Made by a program: the position numbers and the translations under genes. A stretch of 64,000 nucleotides of DNA, taken from assembly GCA_014651175.1 (NCBI GenBank), contig BMWJ01000012.1:124001-188000 (forward strand), in the 5' to 3' direction. This document shows, piece after piece, positions 1 to 8,370 of the stretch (positions within the stretch are counted from its first letter, which is position 1; the number at the start of each line of letters is the position of its first letter). Origin of the DNA: Streptomyces clavifer. GTDB taxonomy: Bacteria > Actinomycetota > Actinomycetes > Streptomycetales > Streptomycetaceae. The notes beneath the pieces are model-generated. The model did not search any database. It was not told the origin of the DNA and was given only the letters and a program-made list of their open reading frames with translations.

Positions 1-367
1 ACATCGCCTTCCCCAGTGCGCTGACCAGCTGCTGCATGCGGAAGGACATCGCCTCCATGTCCACGTCCGCCACGGCTGCGGCCGCGAGGTAGGCGCCGCT
101 GCCCGCCGCGATGAGGAAGATCCAGCCGCCCTCGTACTCGAGGAGCGTCTGCCGCCATCTGCCGGGCGACTGCCGTCCGACGAACGGGGCGACGGCCCGG
201 CTCAGCGACTGCATCGAGCTCATCGCCGCGGCGACGGTCTCCGCGTCGTCCCTGCCGATCTCGTCGGAACTGGCGAGCAGCAGACCGTCGGCGGAGACGA
301 GGATCGCGTGCTGGGCGCCGGGTACCTGAAGTACGTCGTTGAGCACCCAGGACAGATCGGGGTTCAC
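1..367 (-). CDS. Roadblock/LC7 domain protein of a conservon (cvnB-like), partial
   Basis: Reading leftward from a GTG at 365-367 gives about 122 codons with no stop before the window edge, so the C-terminus is missing. The protein starts NPDLSWVLNDVL and continues HAILVSADGLLLASS, the opening of the small roadblock/LC7 (MglB-like) proteins that are the second gene of Streptomyces conservons. The GTG overlaps the TGA of the upstream ATP-binding gene (GTGA), so the two are translationally coupled. In known conservons such proteins bind the membrane-associated sensor-like protein and regulate the small GTPase encoded downstream. The DUF742 protein and GTPase genes would lie beyond base 1. The family call is from the sequence and gene order; a specific paralog cannot be assigned. 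Confidence 0.85.
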   Translation of the reverse strand, partial: MNPDLSWVLNDVLQVPGAQHAILVSADGLLLASSDEIGRDDAETVAAAMSSMQSLSRAVAPFVGRQSPGRWRQTLLEYEGGWIFLIAAGSGAYLAAAAVADVDMEAMSFRMQQLVSALGKAM

Positions 368-1599
368 AGGTTCTCAGGTCCTTCCATGGTCGTCATGTCA
401 CGCCCGGACCGGGTTCCGCGCTGGAACGCACCCAGTCGGGACGCCGTGGCCTCGTTGCCGGACACCGGCTCGGGCTCGGAGCCGGCCGGGGGCACCACGG
501 AGACGGGGCTCTGACGGCGGCGCTTGGGGAGGCCGCCCGCGGTGGTGGCCTGGCTGACCGGCCGTGCGGCTGCGTGCGGTACGGCGGAGGGGAACAGCGG
601 GGTGGGGGCCGGCGCGGGGGCCTCCTGCAGCGGGGGCACCGGCGCCTCCTCCCGGTACGCCTCTCGGGCGACGGGGGGCGGGGGCACATCACCGCTCAGC
701 AGCTCATCGGGCAGGAGAACCACTGCGCGCACGCCTCCATAGGGGGATACCGAGTCGACCGAGACCTTGAATCCGTAACGGGCGGCCAGCAGACCGGAGA
801 CGGCGAACCCGAACTGCGGGGGGATGCCGAGGCTGGAGACGCTGATCGCGGCCTGCGGAGCGAGCAGTGCCGCAGCGCGGTCCTTCTCCTCCTGCGCCAT
901 GCCGAGGCCGGCGTCGTCCACGATGATGCAGACGCCTCTCGGGACCGCCTGGATGTTGATCTCGACCGGGGTACCGGGCGCGGAGTAATTGGTCGCGTTG
1001 GCCAGCAGCTCGGCCAGTACCACCGCGACGGGCTCCACCGCCCGGCTGACCACGGAGAAGTTCACCTGCCCGTTGATCCGCACCCGGTCGAACTGCCGGA
1101 TACGGCCCTGGGCGCTGCGGGCCACGTCGTAGGCCGAGGCGACGGTCTCCCGTCGTCCGAGCCAGCCGCCGCAGAGCACCGCGATGCCCTGCGCCCGCCG
1201 CCCGAACTGGCTGTTCGTGTGGTCGATGGCCATCAGGTCGGCGAGGATCCGGGGATCGTCGCCGTACTTGGTCTGCGCCTTCTCGATGACCAGCTGCTGT
1301 TCGTCCGCGAGACCCTGCAGGGTGCGTACCGCGGCTTTGAGGACTGTCTTCGTCTCCTCCTCGGCGTCCTTACGGACCTCGGACAGCTCGGCGTCATGGC
1401 GACGGGAAAGGTCGGCGTTCACCGCCTGGAGCTGTTCCCGGTGCTGCAGCAGCGTCTCGCGCTCCCGCAGCAGTTGGGCGTTCTGTCTGCGCAGCCCGAT
1501 ATTGGTCTTGCGAGCCCGCAGGACGGCGCCCACAGCGACGAGTGCGACCAGCGCTACGGCAGCCAGTGCCCAAGTCGTGGGGCCGTTGGGAAATGTCAT
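364..1599 (-). CDS. Conservon sensor-like ATP-binding protein (cvnA-like)
   Basis: Predicted 411 aa from ATG 1599, preceded by a purine-rich GAAGTGAG; an upstream in-frame ATG (1620) and a longer ORF to 1734 exist but lack a clear ribosome binding site. The N-terminus has one membrane segment (WALAAVALVALVAVGAVL) and a coiled coil rich in Arg/Glu/Gln. The C-terminal half is a GHKL/HATPase_c domain with an N-box (LAELLANATNYS) and a G1 box (DDAGLGM), followed by GGVRAVVLLP. The tail is Pro/Ala-rich and probably disordered. No phospho-acceptor His box is obvious, as expected for conservon A proteins, which resemble histidine kinases but work with a roadblock protein and GTPase. It is first in the operon and overlaps the roadblock gene. 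Confidence 0.85.
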   Translation of the reverse strand: MTFPNGPTTWALAAVALVALVAVGAVLRARKTNIGLRRQNAQLLRERETLLQHREQLQAVNADLSRRHDAELSEVRKDAEEETKTVLKAAVRTLQGLADEQQLVIEKAQTKYGDDPRILADLMAIDHTNSQFGRRAQGIAVLCGGWLGRRETVASAYDVARSAQGRIRQFDRVRINGQVNFSVVSRAVEPVAVVLAELLANATNYSAPGTPVEINIQAVPRGVCIIVDDAGLGMAQEEKDRAAALLAPQAAISVSSLGIPPQFGFAVSGLLAARYGFKVSVDSVSPYGGVRAVVLLPDELLSGDVPPPPVAREAYREEAPVPPLQEAPAPAPTPLFPSAVPHAAARPVSQATTAGGLPKRRRQSPVSVVPPAGSEPEPVSGNEATASRLGAFQRGTRSGRDMTTMEGPENL

Positions 1600-2236
1600 G
1601 AGACTCACTTCAAGTGCCATGGCTATGGATACGTCTTGGTACCCGCTCGGCATGCCGCACAGACCGGGGCTGGAAGTACCACGGTGCGGACACGGCCGGG
1701 AAGGCCACTCCAAAAGTGGAACTACGGAATGCACCCCTCAGGGGTGCCCCCCACACCGTCAGCCCAACTGGAAGTCGGATGATCTTATCATTGCGAGTTT
1801 GGGTAATTCCTTATACCTACCGCGCACTTAGGGCCGTATTGGACCCCGTGACACCATGGAGACACTGTGAAGGTTTCGGGGCGGTACGCCCGGCCGCCTT
1901 GCCGGAGCGAGGGCTTCCGGGGCGGAAAGTGAACGCGAACCGTCCTCCGCCCGGATTCCGCGGGCCGCACGGCTCGGGCCTCCGCGGACTGACCGGAGGG
2001 CGCCCGCGAGTCCGAGGACCTGCCCGCTGCCCGCAGGAGACCCCTCGCGTGCGGATATCCCGGTGACCTCGTGGGCGGGCCGGCGTACGGATCAGGAGGG
2101 GAACCGTGCCGACGGAGCGCTTTCGACCCATCCGGTCCGGGCCGCACGGACGAACACGTGCTCCACAGAACCCGCGTTGCCTATTCTTGGGGCGAGCCGA
2201 TCATCCACTCCGTCTTCACGCACCCTGGAGTTCGCC
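1600..2236. promoter_or_regulatory. Divergent intergenic region between conservon and methyltransferase
   Basis: About 640 bp without a convincing gene, separating divergent transcription units. It holds a 17-bp palindrome at 1731-1747 (GCACCCCT, C, AGGGGTGC), a nearby inverted repeat at 1704-1720 (TCCACT/AGTGGA type), and an unusually AT-rich patch at 1780-1820 that looks promoter-like but where I cannot fix a -35/-10 pair with good spacing. The palindromes lie about 110-130 bp upstream of the conservon ATG and could be an operator. The reading frames crossing this stretch have no recognisable protein features. Confidence 0.4.
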
Positions 2237-3052
2237 ATGTCCCGACCGGGCAACGACGCCGCCGCGCTGCACATCGACACCAGCAAGCCCCATCCCGCCC
2301 GGATGTACGACTGGTTCCTCGGCGGCAAGGACAACTACCCGGTGGACGAGGCGATGGGCCGCCAGATGCTCGCCGTCGAACCAGGTGTCCCGGTGATGGC
2401 GAAGGTGAACCGTGCCTTCATGCACCGTGCCACCCGCTGGCTGGCCGGCCAGGGCGTCCGGCAGTTCCTCGACATCGGGACGGGGATACCCACCGAACCC
2501 AACCTGCACCAGGTGGCCCAGAAGGCGGAACCCACGACCCGCGTCGTCTACTGCGACAACGACCCGATCGTGCTGGCCCACGCCGAAGCGCTGCTGAGCG
2601 GCACTCCGGAGGGCGCCATCGACTACGTGCAGGCCGACGCCCGCGACGTGGACGCGATCCTCGAACACGCCAGCAGGACCCTGGACTTCGGCAAGCCGGT
2701 GGCGCTGTCGCTGATCTCGCTGCTGCACTTCGTGAGCGACGAGGACGGCGCCTACGAGCTGGTGGACCGGCTCACCGGTGTGCTGGCGCCGGGCAGTCAT
2801 GTGGTTATATCCCACCTCACCGCCGACTTCCACCCGGAGGAGGCCCGCAAGGTGGACGAGATGTACAGGAAGAACACGCTGACGCTGGCGCCCCGCAACC
2901 GCGCCCAGTTCGCCGCGTTCTTCGAGGGGCTGGACGTGGTCGAGCCCGGCATCGTGGCGGCCGAGGCATGGCATCCCGAACTCGGTGACCCGATCCCCGG
3001 CCAGGAGGACATCATCAGCGCGGGCTACGTGGCGGTGGGACGCAAGCCGTAG
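2237..3052 (+). CDS. SAM-dependent methyltransferase, DUF574 / Methyltransf_19 type
   Basis: 271 aa from ATG 2237, preceded by CTGGAG at good spacing; the longer ORF upstream has no family similarity. The N-terminus carries the family signature HPARMYDWFLGGKDNYPVD. Motif I is FLDIGTGIPT (SAM-binding loop), an acidic residue follows strand 2 in VVYCDNDP, and YVQADARD is the adenine-side motif. The fold is a Rossmann-type class I methyltransferase of usual length for this actinobacterial family, which is highly multiplied in Streptomyces; substrates are unknown for nearly all members. It stands alone, convergent with the VWA/AAA pair. Confidence 0.9.
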   Translation: MSRPGNDAAALHIDTSKPHPARMYDWFLGGKDNYPVDEAMGRQMLAVEPGVPVMAKVNRAFMHRATRWLAGQGVRQFLDIGTGIPTEPNLHQVAQKAEPTTRVVYCDNDPIVLAHAEALLSGTPEGAIDYVQADARDVDAILEHASRTLDFGKPVALSLISLLHFVSDEDGAYELVDRLTGVLAPGSHVVISHLTADFHPEEARKVDEMYRKNTLTLAPRNRAQFAAFFEGLDVVEPGIVAAEAWHPELGDPIPGQEDIISAGYVAVGRKP

Positions 3053-3070
3053 CCCGGCGGGCCGCAGGGC

Positions 3071-3088
3071 CCCGGGCGGCTGCCCGGG
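3071..3088. terminator. Hairpin between convergent genes
   Basis: Perfect 7-bp stem CCCGGGC / GCCCGGG with a 4-nt loop, in the 48-bp gap between the methyltransferase stop (3052) and the VWA-protein stop (3101). It probably serves both convergent units. No U-tract, as is common in Streptomyces. Confidence 0.5.
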
Positions 3089-3100
3089 ACACCCGCGTCC

Positions 3101-4921
3101 TCAGCCCAGCCGGAACACCGGGCCGCGTGGGGTGAACGGCAGCGAGGCACCCTGCGGGATCAGGAACGCGTGCTCGCGACGGATCCGCAGGGTGTCGCAC
3201 CAGCCGTCGGTGATGACGAGGACCGGGGCCGCCGGGGGGAAGTCCTCCGCCCTCCGCAACAGATCGATGCCCGGCTGCAGTTCGGTGCCGCCGCGGCCGC
3301 GCACCCGTACCCGCCCGGCGATCTCGGCAGGCGGCAGATATCCCGCGTCGTACGCCGCCGCGTCGCAGAACACCACACGGGCCGCCGGTACGTCACGTGC
3401 CTCCGCGTACGAGGCGATGGCGCCGAGGGCCTTGCCGAGCAGGATGCCGCTCATCGAGCCCGAGGTGTCGAGTACGACTCCGAACGTGCAACGGGCCGTC
3501 TCCTCCGGCGGGTAGTACCGGCCCGCGCGCGGGATGTCCGGCGTCGACGCCTGCCGCCGGGCGCTGCGGGCGTAGGAACGCACCGGCTCCGGCCGGGGTA
3601 CGTACTCGTCGAACCAGCGGGCCAGTCGCGCGTCCCACGGCACGGGCGGATGGGCCAGCGCCCGGATCTCCTCGACGAGGCCCGCGGGCAGCAGCCCGCG
3701 CTCGCCGTACTGGTGCAGATCGAAGCCCTGGACCAGGCCACGCCGGTAGAAGTCGTCGAGGTCGGTGTACGGGCGGGCGCCGGCGTGCGCGAGCGGCTCT
3801 CCGAGGATGTCTCCGACGCCCTTCCCCCGCAGCGTGGCGAGCCTCCGCCGTCGGCGCAGGTCGCCCGTGATCCGGTCGTACACCTCCTCCGCCGACAGTC
3901 CCCGCAGCTCCGGGTCGTACAGCAGACCCTCGGGCATGTCGCCGACGCGCATCTGCACGAGCCAGTCGTTGACGACGTAGTCGGCCGCGACGTTGAAGAG
4001 GAACGGGTCACGGCCACCTCGGCGTTCGCCGTGGCGGAGGGCGGCGTGCAGCATCTCGTGGGCGAGGACGAAGCGCCATTCCTCGTCGGTGAACGCGCAC
4101 AGCGGATTGACGTAGATCTCGCCCGCGGCGGAGCTCACGGCGGCGATCGCGATGCCCTGGGCCCGGGCCAGTTCTGCGTCGGCCACGACGGTGAGCCCCG
4201 CGGCGAGCCCGCCGAGCAGCGGGTAGGAGGAGACGAACCAGTTCAGGGCGCGGTCCCAGGGCTGCTGCGGCGTGCGCGCTCCGGTCTCCCGGTCGACGCG
4301 GCCGCCCGCCGTGTCCATGGCGGTGGAGACGCTGCGGGTCAGAGCTCGGGCGAAGGCGTTCTCCCAGTCGGGAACGGCGGTGTTCCACGTGTTCCACGTC
4401 GTGAGGATCTGGTCCGGGTGGCTTCCTGCGGTCCCGCACCGTTCGTAGGCGGCGGGGATGCCGTCGCGCCGCCAGCGGGCGGCGAGCTGCTCCTCGTCGC
4501 CCGCCGGGTACGCGGCCGGCAGGTCGTCGGGGGGACGGCCCACCGGGAAGGTGAGCAGGAAGCGGTTGACGACCGTGCACCGGGCCGCGACCTCGTACCG
4601 GTCGGGCTGTACGCGCGGGTCGTCCGCCGAGGCGGGCAGATGGCCGAAGCCCAGATGCAGCACGCAGTGGGCGAGGACCCACGCCCACTCGGCAGGCTCC
4701 GCCCGCTTCGTGGGGTGTGCGTGGACGAAGCCGCCGGAGGTGACGACGGCCAGTCCCCCGGCCGGGGTGAGCGCGCACCGGGTCTTGCGGCAGCAGGACA
4801 GCGGGACGGCGGCGAAGGCCGGGTTCCGGTTGAGGAGCGCGAGGCCTGCCGCGAACGCTTCGGTGGCCCGGTCGGTCTCGTCGTCCCTGTTCTTCCCGCC
4901 TCGACGGGACGTGGCGGTCAC
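3101..4921 (-). CDS. VWA-like / putative metallopeptidase domain protein (DUF2201 type)
   Basis: 606 aa starting at GTG 4921, which overlaps the stop of the AAA ATPase (GTGA), so the two are coupled. The central part contains a zinc-peptidase-like helix HEMLHAALRHGE at about residue 289, and the C-terminal third is a VWA-like domain with a MIDAS motif DTSGSM near residue 485 followed by GRGGTELQPG and LVITDGW. This matches the family pairing an N-terminal putative metallopeptidase domain with a VWA-like domain. Such proteins work with MoxR-type AAA ATPases as chaperone or metal-insertion systems; the client here is unknown. Whether the HExxH is catalytic is not shown. Confidence 0.88.
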   Translation of the reverse strand: MTATSRRGGKNRDDETDRATEAFAAGLALLNRNPAFAAVPLSCCRKTRCALTPAGGLAVVTSGGFVHAHPTKRAEPAEWAWVLAHCVLHLGFGHLPASADDPRVQPDRYEVAARCTVVNRFLLTFPVGRPPDDLPAAYPAGDEEQLAARWRRDGIPAAYERCGTAGSHPDQILTTWNTWNTAVPDWENAFARALTRSVSTAMDTAGGRVDRETGARTPQQPWDRALNWFVSSYPLLGGLAAGLTVVADAELARAQGIAIAAVSSAAGEIYVNPLCAFTDEEWRFVLAHEMLHAALRHGERRGGRDPFLFNVAADYVVNDWLVQMRVGDMPEGLLYDPELRGLSAEEVYDRITGDLRRRRRLATLRGKGVGDILGEPLAHAGARPYTDLDDFYRRGLVQGFDLHQYGERGLLPAGLVEEIRALAHPPVPWDARLARWFDEYVPRPEPVRSYARSARRQASTPDIPRAGRYYPPEETARCTFGVVLDTSGSMSGILLGKALGAIASYAEARDVPAARVVFCDAAAYDAGYLPPAEIAGRVRVRGRGGTELQPGIDLLRRAEDFPPAAPVLVITDGWCDTLRIRREHAFLIPQGASLPFTPRGPVFRLG

Positions 4922-5979
4922 CGCCGGGCCTCGACCAGCCGGGGCATGTCACGGGCCGCCTCGACGAGGAACCACGCGGGCAGGACGGGCCGGCCTTCGG
5001 CGTCGTCCGCGATGACGGTCTGCGCGACCTCGACCGAGATCTCGGCGAGCCGCACGAGCAGCGACTTGGCCCGGTAGGAGGTCTGCCGCATCGACTCGGA
5101 GACGTGCTCCTTCTGCCGCGGCAGTTCCTTCACCAGTCGGCCGCGGAACGCTTCGGCCAGGTAGTAGAGGAGGTCACGGTCCTCGATCCTGGCCGGCCAG
5201 GAGGCCTCGCCCTTGAGGATCGCCTCGATGCCGAAGGTGTGGCGCACGATCTTCGCGTACCCGCAGAAGGAGACGGCGTGTGCGGGGGTCAGTGTGCCGT
5301 GCACGATCACCTTCAGCGTGTCCTCGTCGATGCCCGGCCCGAACGAGTGCAGGGCGTCGGACAGCATGTGCCAGGAACGGGGCGTGGAGAACGGTTCCTC
5401 GGTCTTCGGCGGCTGCGACCACAGGTGGTCCGGGCGGTCGGTGACGTAGTCAGTCACCCAGGGGTGCATGCCGTTCTCCCCCGCCCACACCAGCCAGTCC
5501 GCGGCCGACGCCCGGAGGTGCACGTGGGTCAGCCGGTTGACCAGCGCGGACGCGATGGGCCTCGCCAGTGCGTTGTCCGTGGCGCGGTTGCCGGCCCCGA
5601 TGACGATCGAGCCGGCGGGGAGCTCGTACGAGCCGATCCGCCGGTCCAGGATCAGCGAGTAGAAGGCCTTCTGGACATCGGGGGTGGCGGCGTTCAGCTC
5701 GTCGAGGAAGAGGCAGTACGGTTCGTCGCGCGCGATGCTCTCCGGCGGGCAGAAGACGGACCGCCCGTCGCGGATCTGCGGCACACCGATCAGGTCCTCC
5801 GGTGCCAGCTGCGTCCCGAGGAGACTGACGCACTCCAGGCCCAGCGACTCCGCGAAGCCGCGTACGAGCGACGACTTGCCGATGCCGGGCGCTCCCCAGA
5901 GGAAGACGGGCCGCACGGTGGCGAGCCCGAGCAGCAGGTCGGGGATCTGGGCGGGGGTGACCGTGACGGCAGCCTGCAC
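4918..5979 (-). CDS. MoxR-type AAA+ ATPase
   Basis: 353 aa. Walker A is GAPGIGKSS (about residues 29-37), Walker B CLFLDELN, followed by sensor 1-like GAGNRATDN and an Arg finger region ASALVNRLTH. The spacing and the short ring-forming core are those of MoxR-like AAA ATPases. It is the first gene of a two-gene operon with the VWA/metallopeptidase protein, the classic ATPase plus VWA partner arrangement, in which the ATPase remodels or loads a client held by the VWA protein through its MIDAS. The ATG at 5979 has only a modest purine-rich leader (GGAACACCTCC). Confidence 0.9.
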   Translation of the reverse strand: MQAAVTVTPAQIPDLLLGLATVRPVFLWGAPGIGKSSLVRGFAESLGLECVSLLGTQLAPEDLIGVPQIRDGRSVFCPPESIARDEPYCLFLDELNAATPDVQKAFYSLILDRRIGSYELPAGSIVIGAGNRATDNALARPIASALVNRLTHVHLRASAADWLVWAGENGMHPWVTDYVTDRPDHLWSQPPKTEEPFSTPRSWHMLSDALHSFGPGIDEDTLKVIVHGTLTPAHAVSFCGYAKIVRHTFGIEAILKGEASWPARIEDRDLLYYLAEAFRGRLVKELPRQKEHVSESMRQTSYRAKSLLVRLAEISVEVAQTVIADDAEGRPVLPAWFLVEAARDMPRLVEARR

Positions 5980-6181
5980 GCGGAGGTGTTCCTTCGGGAC
6001 GCGGAAGATCGAGCCCGCTCAGTATGGGAGCATCCCGCGGACCGACGCAGCCGAATATCGGGCCGGACGGATGCGTCCCGTCATCCCCGGCCGTGGCCCC
6101 GCACGGGCCTGGCCGTCCTTGCCCGTGCGGCTCGCGGGCCACCCGTCCACGGTCGTCGCGACGACTCCCACGGAAGTGCGG

Positions 6182-6209
6182 GGCTGCCCGGACCGGGTGC
6201 CGGGCAGCC
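6182..6209 (-). terminator. Intrinsic terminator of the GH43 gene
   Basis: Perfect 10-bp stem GGCTGCCCGG / CCGGGCAGCC with an 8-nt loop about 50 bp downstream of the GH43 stop. The rest of the 279-bp gap before the AAA gene shows no gene. Confidence 0.6.
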
Positions 6210-6258
6210 TGCCGCGGCCTGCTCCGGTGCGGGGGAACACCGCACCGCTCCCGCCGTC

Positions 6259-7326
6259 CTACTCGAAGAACTTGAGGCTCCAGCCGGTGTCGGCGGTCGG
6301 GCCGGGGACGTTGGCGCGGCTGTAGGTGGTGTTGCCCCACCAGGCGAACGTCCCGGTGTACCAGTAGCGGTTCTCCCACGCGTACGGCGTGCCCTTCGGG
6401 ACCGCGTGGAACATCAGGGGGAACCTCGGGCCCGCGGGCGGGCTGGTGTTGATGTCACCGTTCAGCAGCACGAAGCTGTGGTGGCCGGGACCGTTGACGT
6501 ACAGCGTCGGGTCCCAGCCCGACATCATGGTCGCGCGGTGTGAGCCGAACAGGCAGCCGTTCGACTTGTACCAGTCCCAGACGTACGTCGGGTCCCCGCC
6601 GGCCCGCAGCCGCAGGTCGGCCAGGCAGTACTGGTCGCTCCAGCTGCCGTTGGCGGAGTACACGATGTGCAGCCGGCCGTTGGGGTCCTTGACCGCCTCG
6701 GGACTCTCGTTGATGAACGGGTTGCCGACCACCCGCTCCCAGCTCTCCCGCGGTTGCGAGATCACGTGCCGCGCACCGGTGGGCGTGGTGGGGCTGCTCA
6801 TCCGGGCGATGTAGAGGTTCTGCTCGACGTTGGTGTCGCCGGCCCAGCCGGACCAGACGAACCAGCGCTGCCCGTTGAAGGTGAACAGTGTCCCGTCGAT
6901 GGCCCACTTGTCGTCCGGCAGTGCCAGCCGGGTCTCGCCGGTGTATCCGCTGTCCGCGGCGGCCGAGCTGATGACGTACATGCGATGGGCCGAGCCGCGG
7001 CCGGCCGTGAAGTAGATGTAGTAGCGGCCGCCGTCCGTCACGATCTCCGGAGCCCAGACCTCACCGCGGCCGGCGGCGTCCGACCACACCTGCCGGGCGG
7101 GCGCCGACGCCAGGGCGGCCGTCGACGACGCCTTCCGCACAGCGATGCCCCCACCGGTCGACTGCACCGACACGTAGGTGCTGCCCACCCGGATCACACT
7201 CGGGTCCGCGGCCCGGATGGTCTGTTCCGCCTGAGCCGGCTCGGCGGACGACAGGGACATGACGGCAGCGAGGATGCCGGACAGCGCGACGGCGGCGGCG
7301 CCGGAAAGCAGGCGAGAGAGCTTCAT
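6259..7326 (-). CDS. Secreted GH43-family glycosidase (arabinanase/arabinofuranosidase type)
   Basis: 355 aa with a Sec signal peptide: MKLSRLL, a hydrophobic core, and a probable cleavage after AQA near residue 33. The mature protein starts with the GH43 beta-propeller motif RAADPSVIRVG, where the Asp is the expected catalytic base. VWAPEIV and IDGTLF follow, and INESPEAV supplies a candidate general acid Glu. Overall length fits a single five-bladed propeller without a binding domain, resembling GH43 subfamily 26 exo-arabinanases. It acts outside the cell on arabinose-containing plant polymers. It is monocistronic with its own promoter, operator and terminator. With the pectate lyase nearby it suggests pectin side-chain degradation. 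The exact substrate is inferred. Confidence 0.88.
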   Translation of the reverse strand: MKLSRLLSGAAAVALSGILAAVMSLSSAEPAQAEQTIRAADPSVIRVGSTYVSVQSTGGGIAVRKASSTAALASAPARQVWSDAAGRGEVWAPEIVTDGGRYYIYFTAGRGSAHRMYVISSAAADSGYTGETRLALPDDKWAIDGTLFTFNGQRWFVWSGWAGDTNVEQNLYIARMSSPTTPTGARHVISQPRESWERVVGNPFINESPEAVKDPNGRLHIVYSANGSWSDQYCLADLRLRAGGDPTYVWDWYKSNGCLFGSHRATMMSGWDPTLYVNGPGHHSFVLLNGDINTSPPAGPRFPLMFHAVPKGTPYAWENRYWYTGTFAWWGNTTYSRANVPGPTADTGWSLKFFE

Positions 7327-7418
7327 GGTCCCGTCCCATGGTTGGCCTCCGCTGCGATGCCGAGCCGGCGGGGGAATGACGGCGATAGGGATTTACATCG
7401 ATGGAAGCAGTCCCCCTC

Positions 7419-7447
7419 AGGATCCTGACTAGTCCAGGACATGTCAA
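7419..7447 (-). promoter_or_regulatory. Candidate promoter with embedded operator upstream of GH43
   Basis: On the minus strand a perfect -35 TTGACA (7447-7442) is followed after 17 bp by GATCCT (7424-7419). The spacer contains the palindrome GACTAGTC (7427-7434), flanked by arms TCCTG/CAGGA (7423-7439). An inverted repeat between -35 and -10 is a typical repressor position; the sequence resembles operators of GntR/HutC-type sugar regulators but I cannot name the regulator. Confidence 0.5.
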
Positions 7448-7507
7448 TATCTTGCGCGCGCTCGTCACCCGTCGAGACCCCCGCGGCGACGTCGTCAAAG
7501 CTTCAAG

Positions 7508-7526
7508 TAAGGTGACCCTAATATCA
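7508..7526. promoter_or_regulatory. Iron-box-like sequence upstream of PPOX gene
   Basis: TAAGGTGACCCTAATATCA matches 13 of 19 positions of the DtxR/IdeR (DmdR) iron box by eye, the left 14 bp matching best. It lies 120 bp before the flavoprotein start. A chance match is possible. Confidence 0.3.
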
Positions 7527-7645
7527 CAGAAACAGCCACTGGAACCAGACGCGGACCGGATCCGACCCCGGCCCCGTTCGGGCCCGTCCGGCCCGGGACC
7601 GGTCCCCCAGCGGGCCTTTCGCCCTCCCTCGACCTCGGAGTACGC

Positions 7646-8215
7646 ATGTCGCACGGCCCCTCGCCCGCCCTCGCCACGGCTCCCGTCACCCGCGAGGGTT
7701 ACGTCGAGCTCGGCTCCGGCACGGAACTCCGCGAGCTGCTCGGCACTCCGCACCCGATCGTCATCGAGAAGGTCAGGCAGGAGCTCGACGCCGAGGACCT
7801 CGCCGTACTGGCGGACTCCCCGTTCTGCATCCTGTCCACCTCGAACAGCGCGGGCGACTGCGACGCGTCGCCGCGCGGTGGCGCACCCGGTTTCGTCCAT
7901 GTCGTGGACGGGTCGACGATCGCCCTGCCCGAACGTCAGGGCAATCGCCGGGGCGACAGCCTCCTGAACATCCTGGAGAACCCGCACGTCGGCCTGCTGC
8001 ACCTGATCCCCGGCAGCAAGGAAGTCCTCCGGCTCAACGGCCGGGCACGCATCCTCACGGCCGCACCGTTCTTCGACGCGATGACGGTGAAGGGCCGCCT
8101 CCCGGACCTCGCGATCCTGATCGAGATAGACGAGGTCTTCAAGCACTGCCCGCAGTCGCTCCAGCGCTCCGCGATCTGGCAGCCGGAGACCTGGCGCAAG
8201 GCTCCGGGCGCGTAG
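7646..8215 (+). CDS. Pyridoxamine 5'-phosphate oxidase-family FMN-binding protein
   Basis: 189 aa from ATG 7646 with GGAG five bases upstream. The sequence has the split-barrel PPOX features: CILSTSNSAGDCDASPRGG (flavin-binding strand and loop), IALPERQGNRRGDSLLN, and a central beta segment ending VLRLNGRARI. The Ser/Arg-Gly and Pro-Glu-Arg motifs match the MSMEG_1061-type FMN-dependent branch. The likely role is oxidoreduction of a small substrate in the cytoplasm; the substrate is unknown. It stands alone and ends in a strong terminator. An iron-box-like site upstream would suggest iron control, weakly supported. Confidence 0.85.
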   Translation: MSHGPSPALATAPVTREGYVELGSGTELRELLGTPHPIVIEKVRQELDAEDLAVLADSPFCILSTSNSAGDCDASPRGGAPGFVHVVDGSTIALPERQGNRRGDSLLNILENPHVGLLHLIPGSKEVLRLNGRARILTAAPFFDAMTVKGRLPDLAILIEIDEVFKHCPQSLQRSAIWQPETWRKAPGA

Positions 8216-8230
8216 TCGGCGCACGCAGAG

Positions 8231-8268
8231 CCGGTGAGGGGCCGTCGCGAACGACGGCCCCCCACCGG
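8231..8268 (+). terminator. Strong intrinsic terminator after PPOX gene
   Basis: A 10-bp perfect stem GGGGCCGTCG / CGACGGCCCC with a CGAA tetraloop (8238-8261), extended by CCGGTG/CACCGG beyond one mismatch. It starts 16 bp after the stop codon. Confidence 0.75.
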
Positions 8269-8339
8269 CCCGCCGTCAGAAGCAGGTGGCGGTGTCGTCG
8301 CCACGCGCACTGCTTCCGGGTCGGCGCATTCGATCGGTG

Positions 8340-8366
8340 CCGGTCCCGGCCTGACGCCGGGACCGG
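8340..8366 (-). terminator. Intrinsic terminator after pectate lyase gene
   Basis: Perfect 11-bp stem CCGGTCCCGGC / GCCGGGACCGG with a 5-nt loop, immediately downstream of the pectate lyase stop codon at 8371. Confidence 0.75.
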
Positions 8367-8370
8367 ACTG

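Noticed and set aside
1614-2147. Small proteins in the conservon-methyltransferase gap
   Set aside because: Overlapping Arg/Pro-rich frames on both strands with no ribosome sites or similarity.
3101-4921. Cobaltochelatase-type Mg-chelatase subunits for the AAA/VWA pair
   Set aside because: The ATPase is MoxR-like and the VWA protein carries an HExxH metallopeptidase-like domain, unlike the chelatase D subunit.
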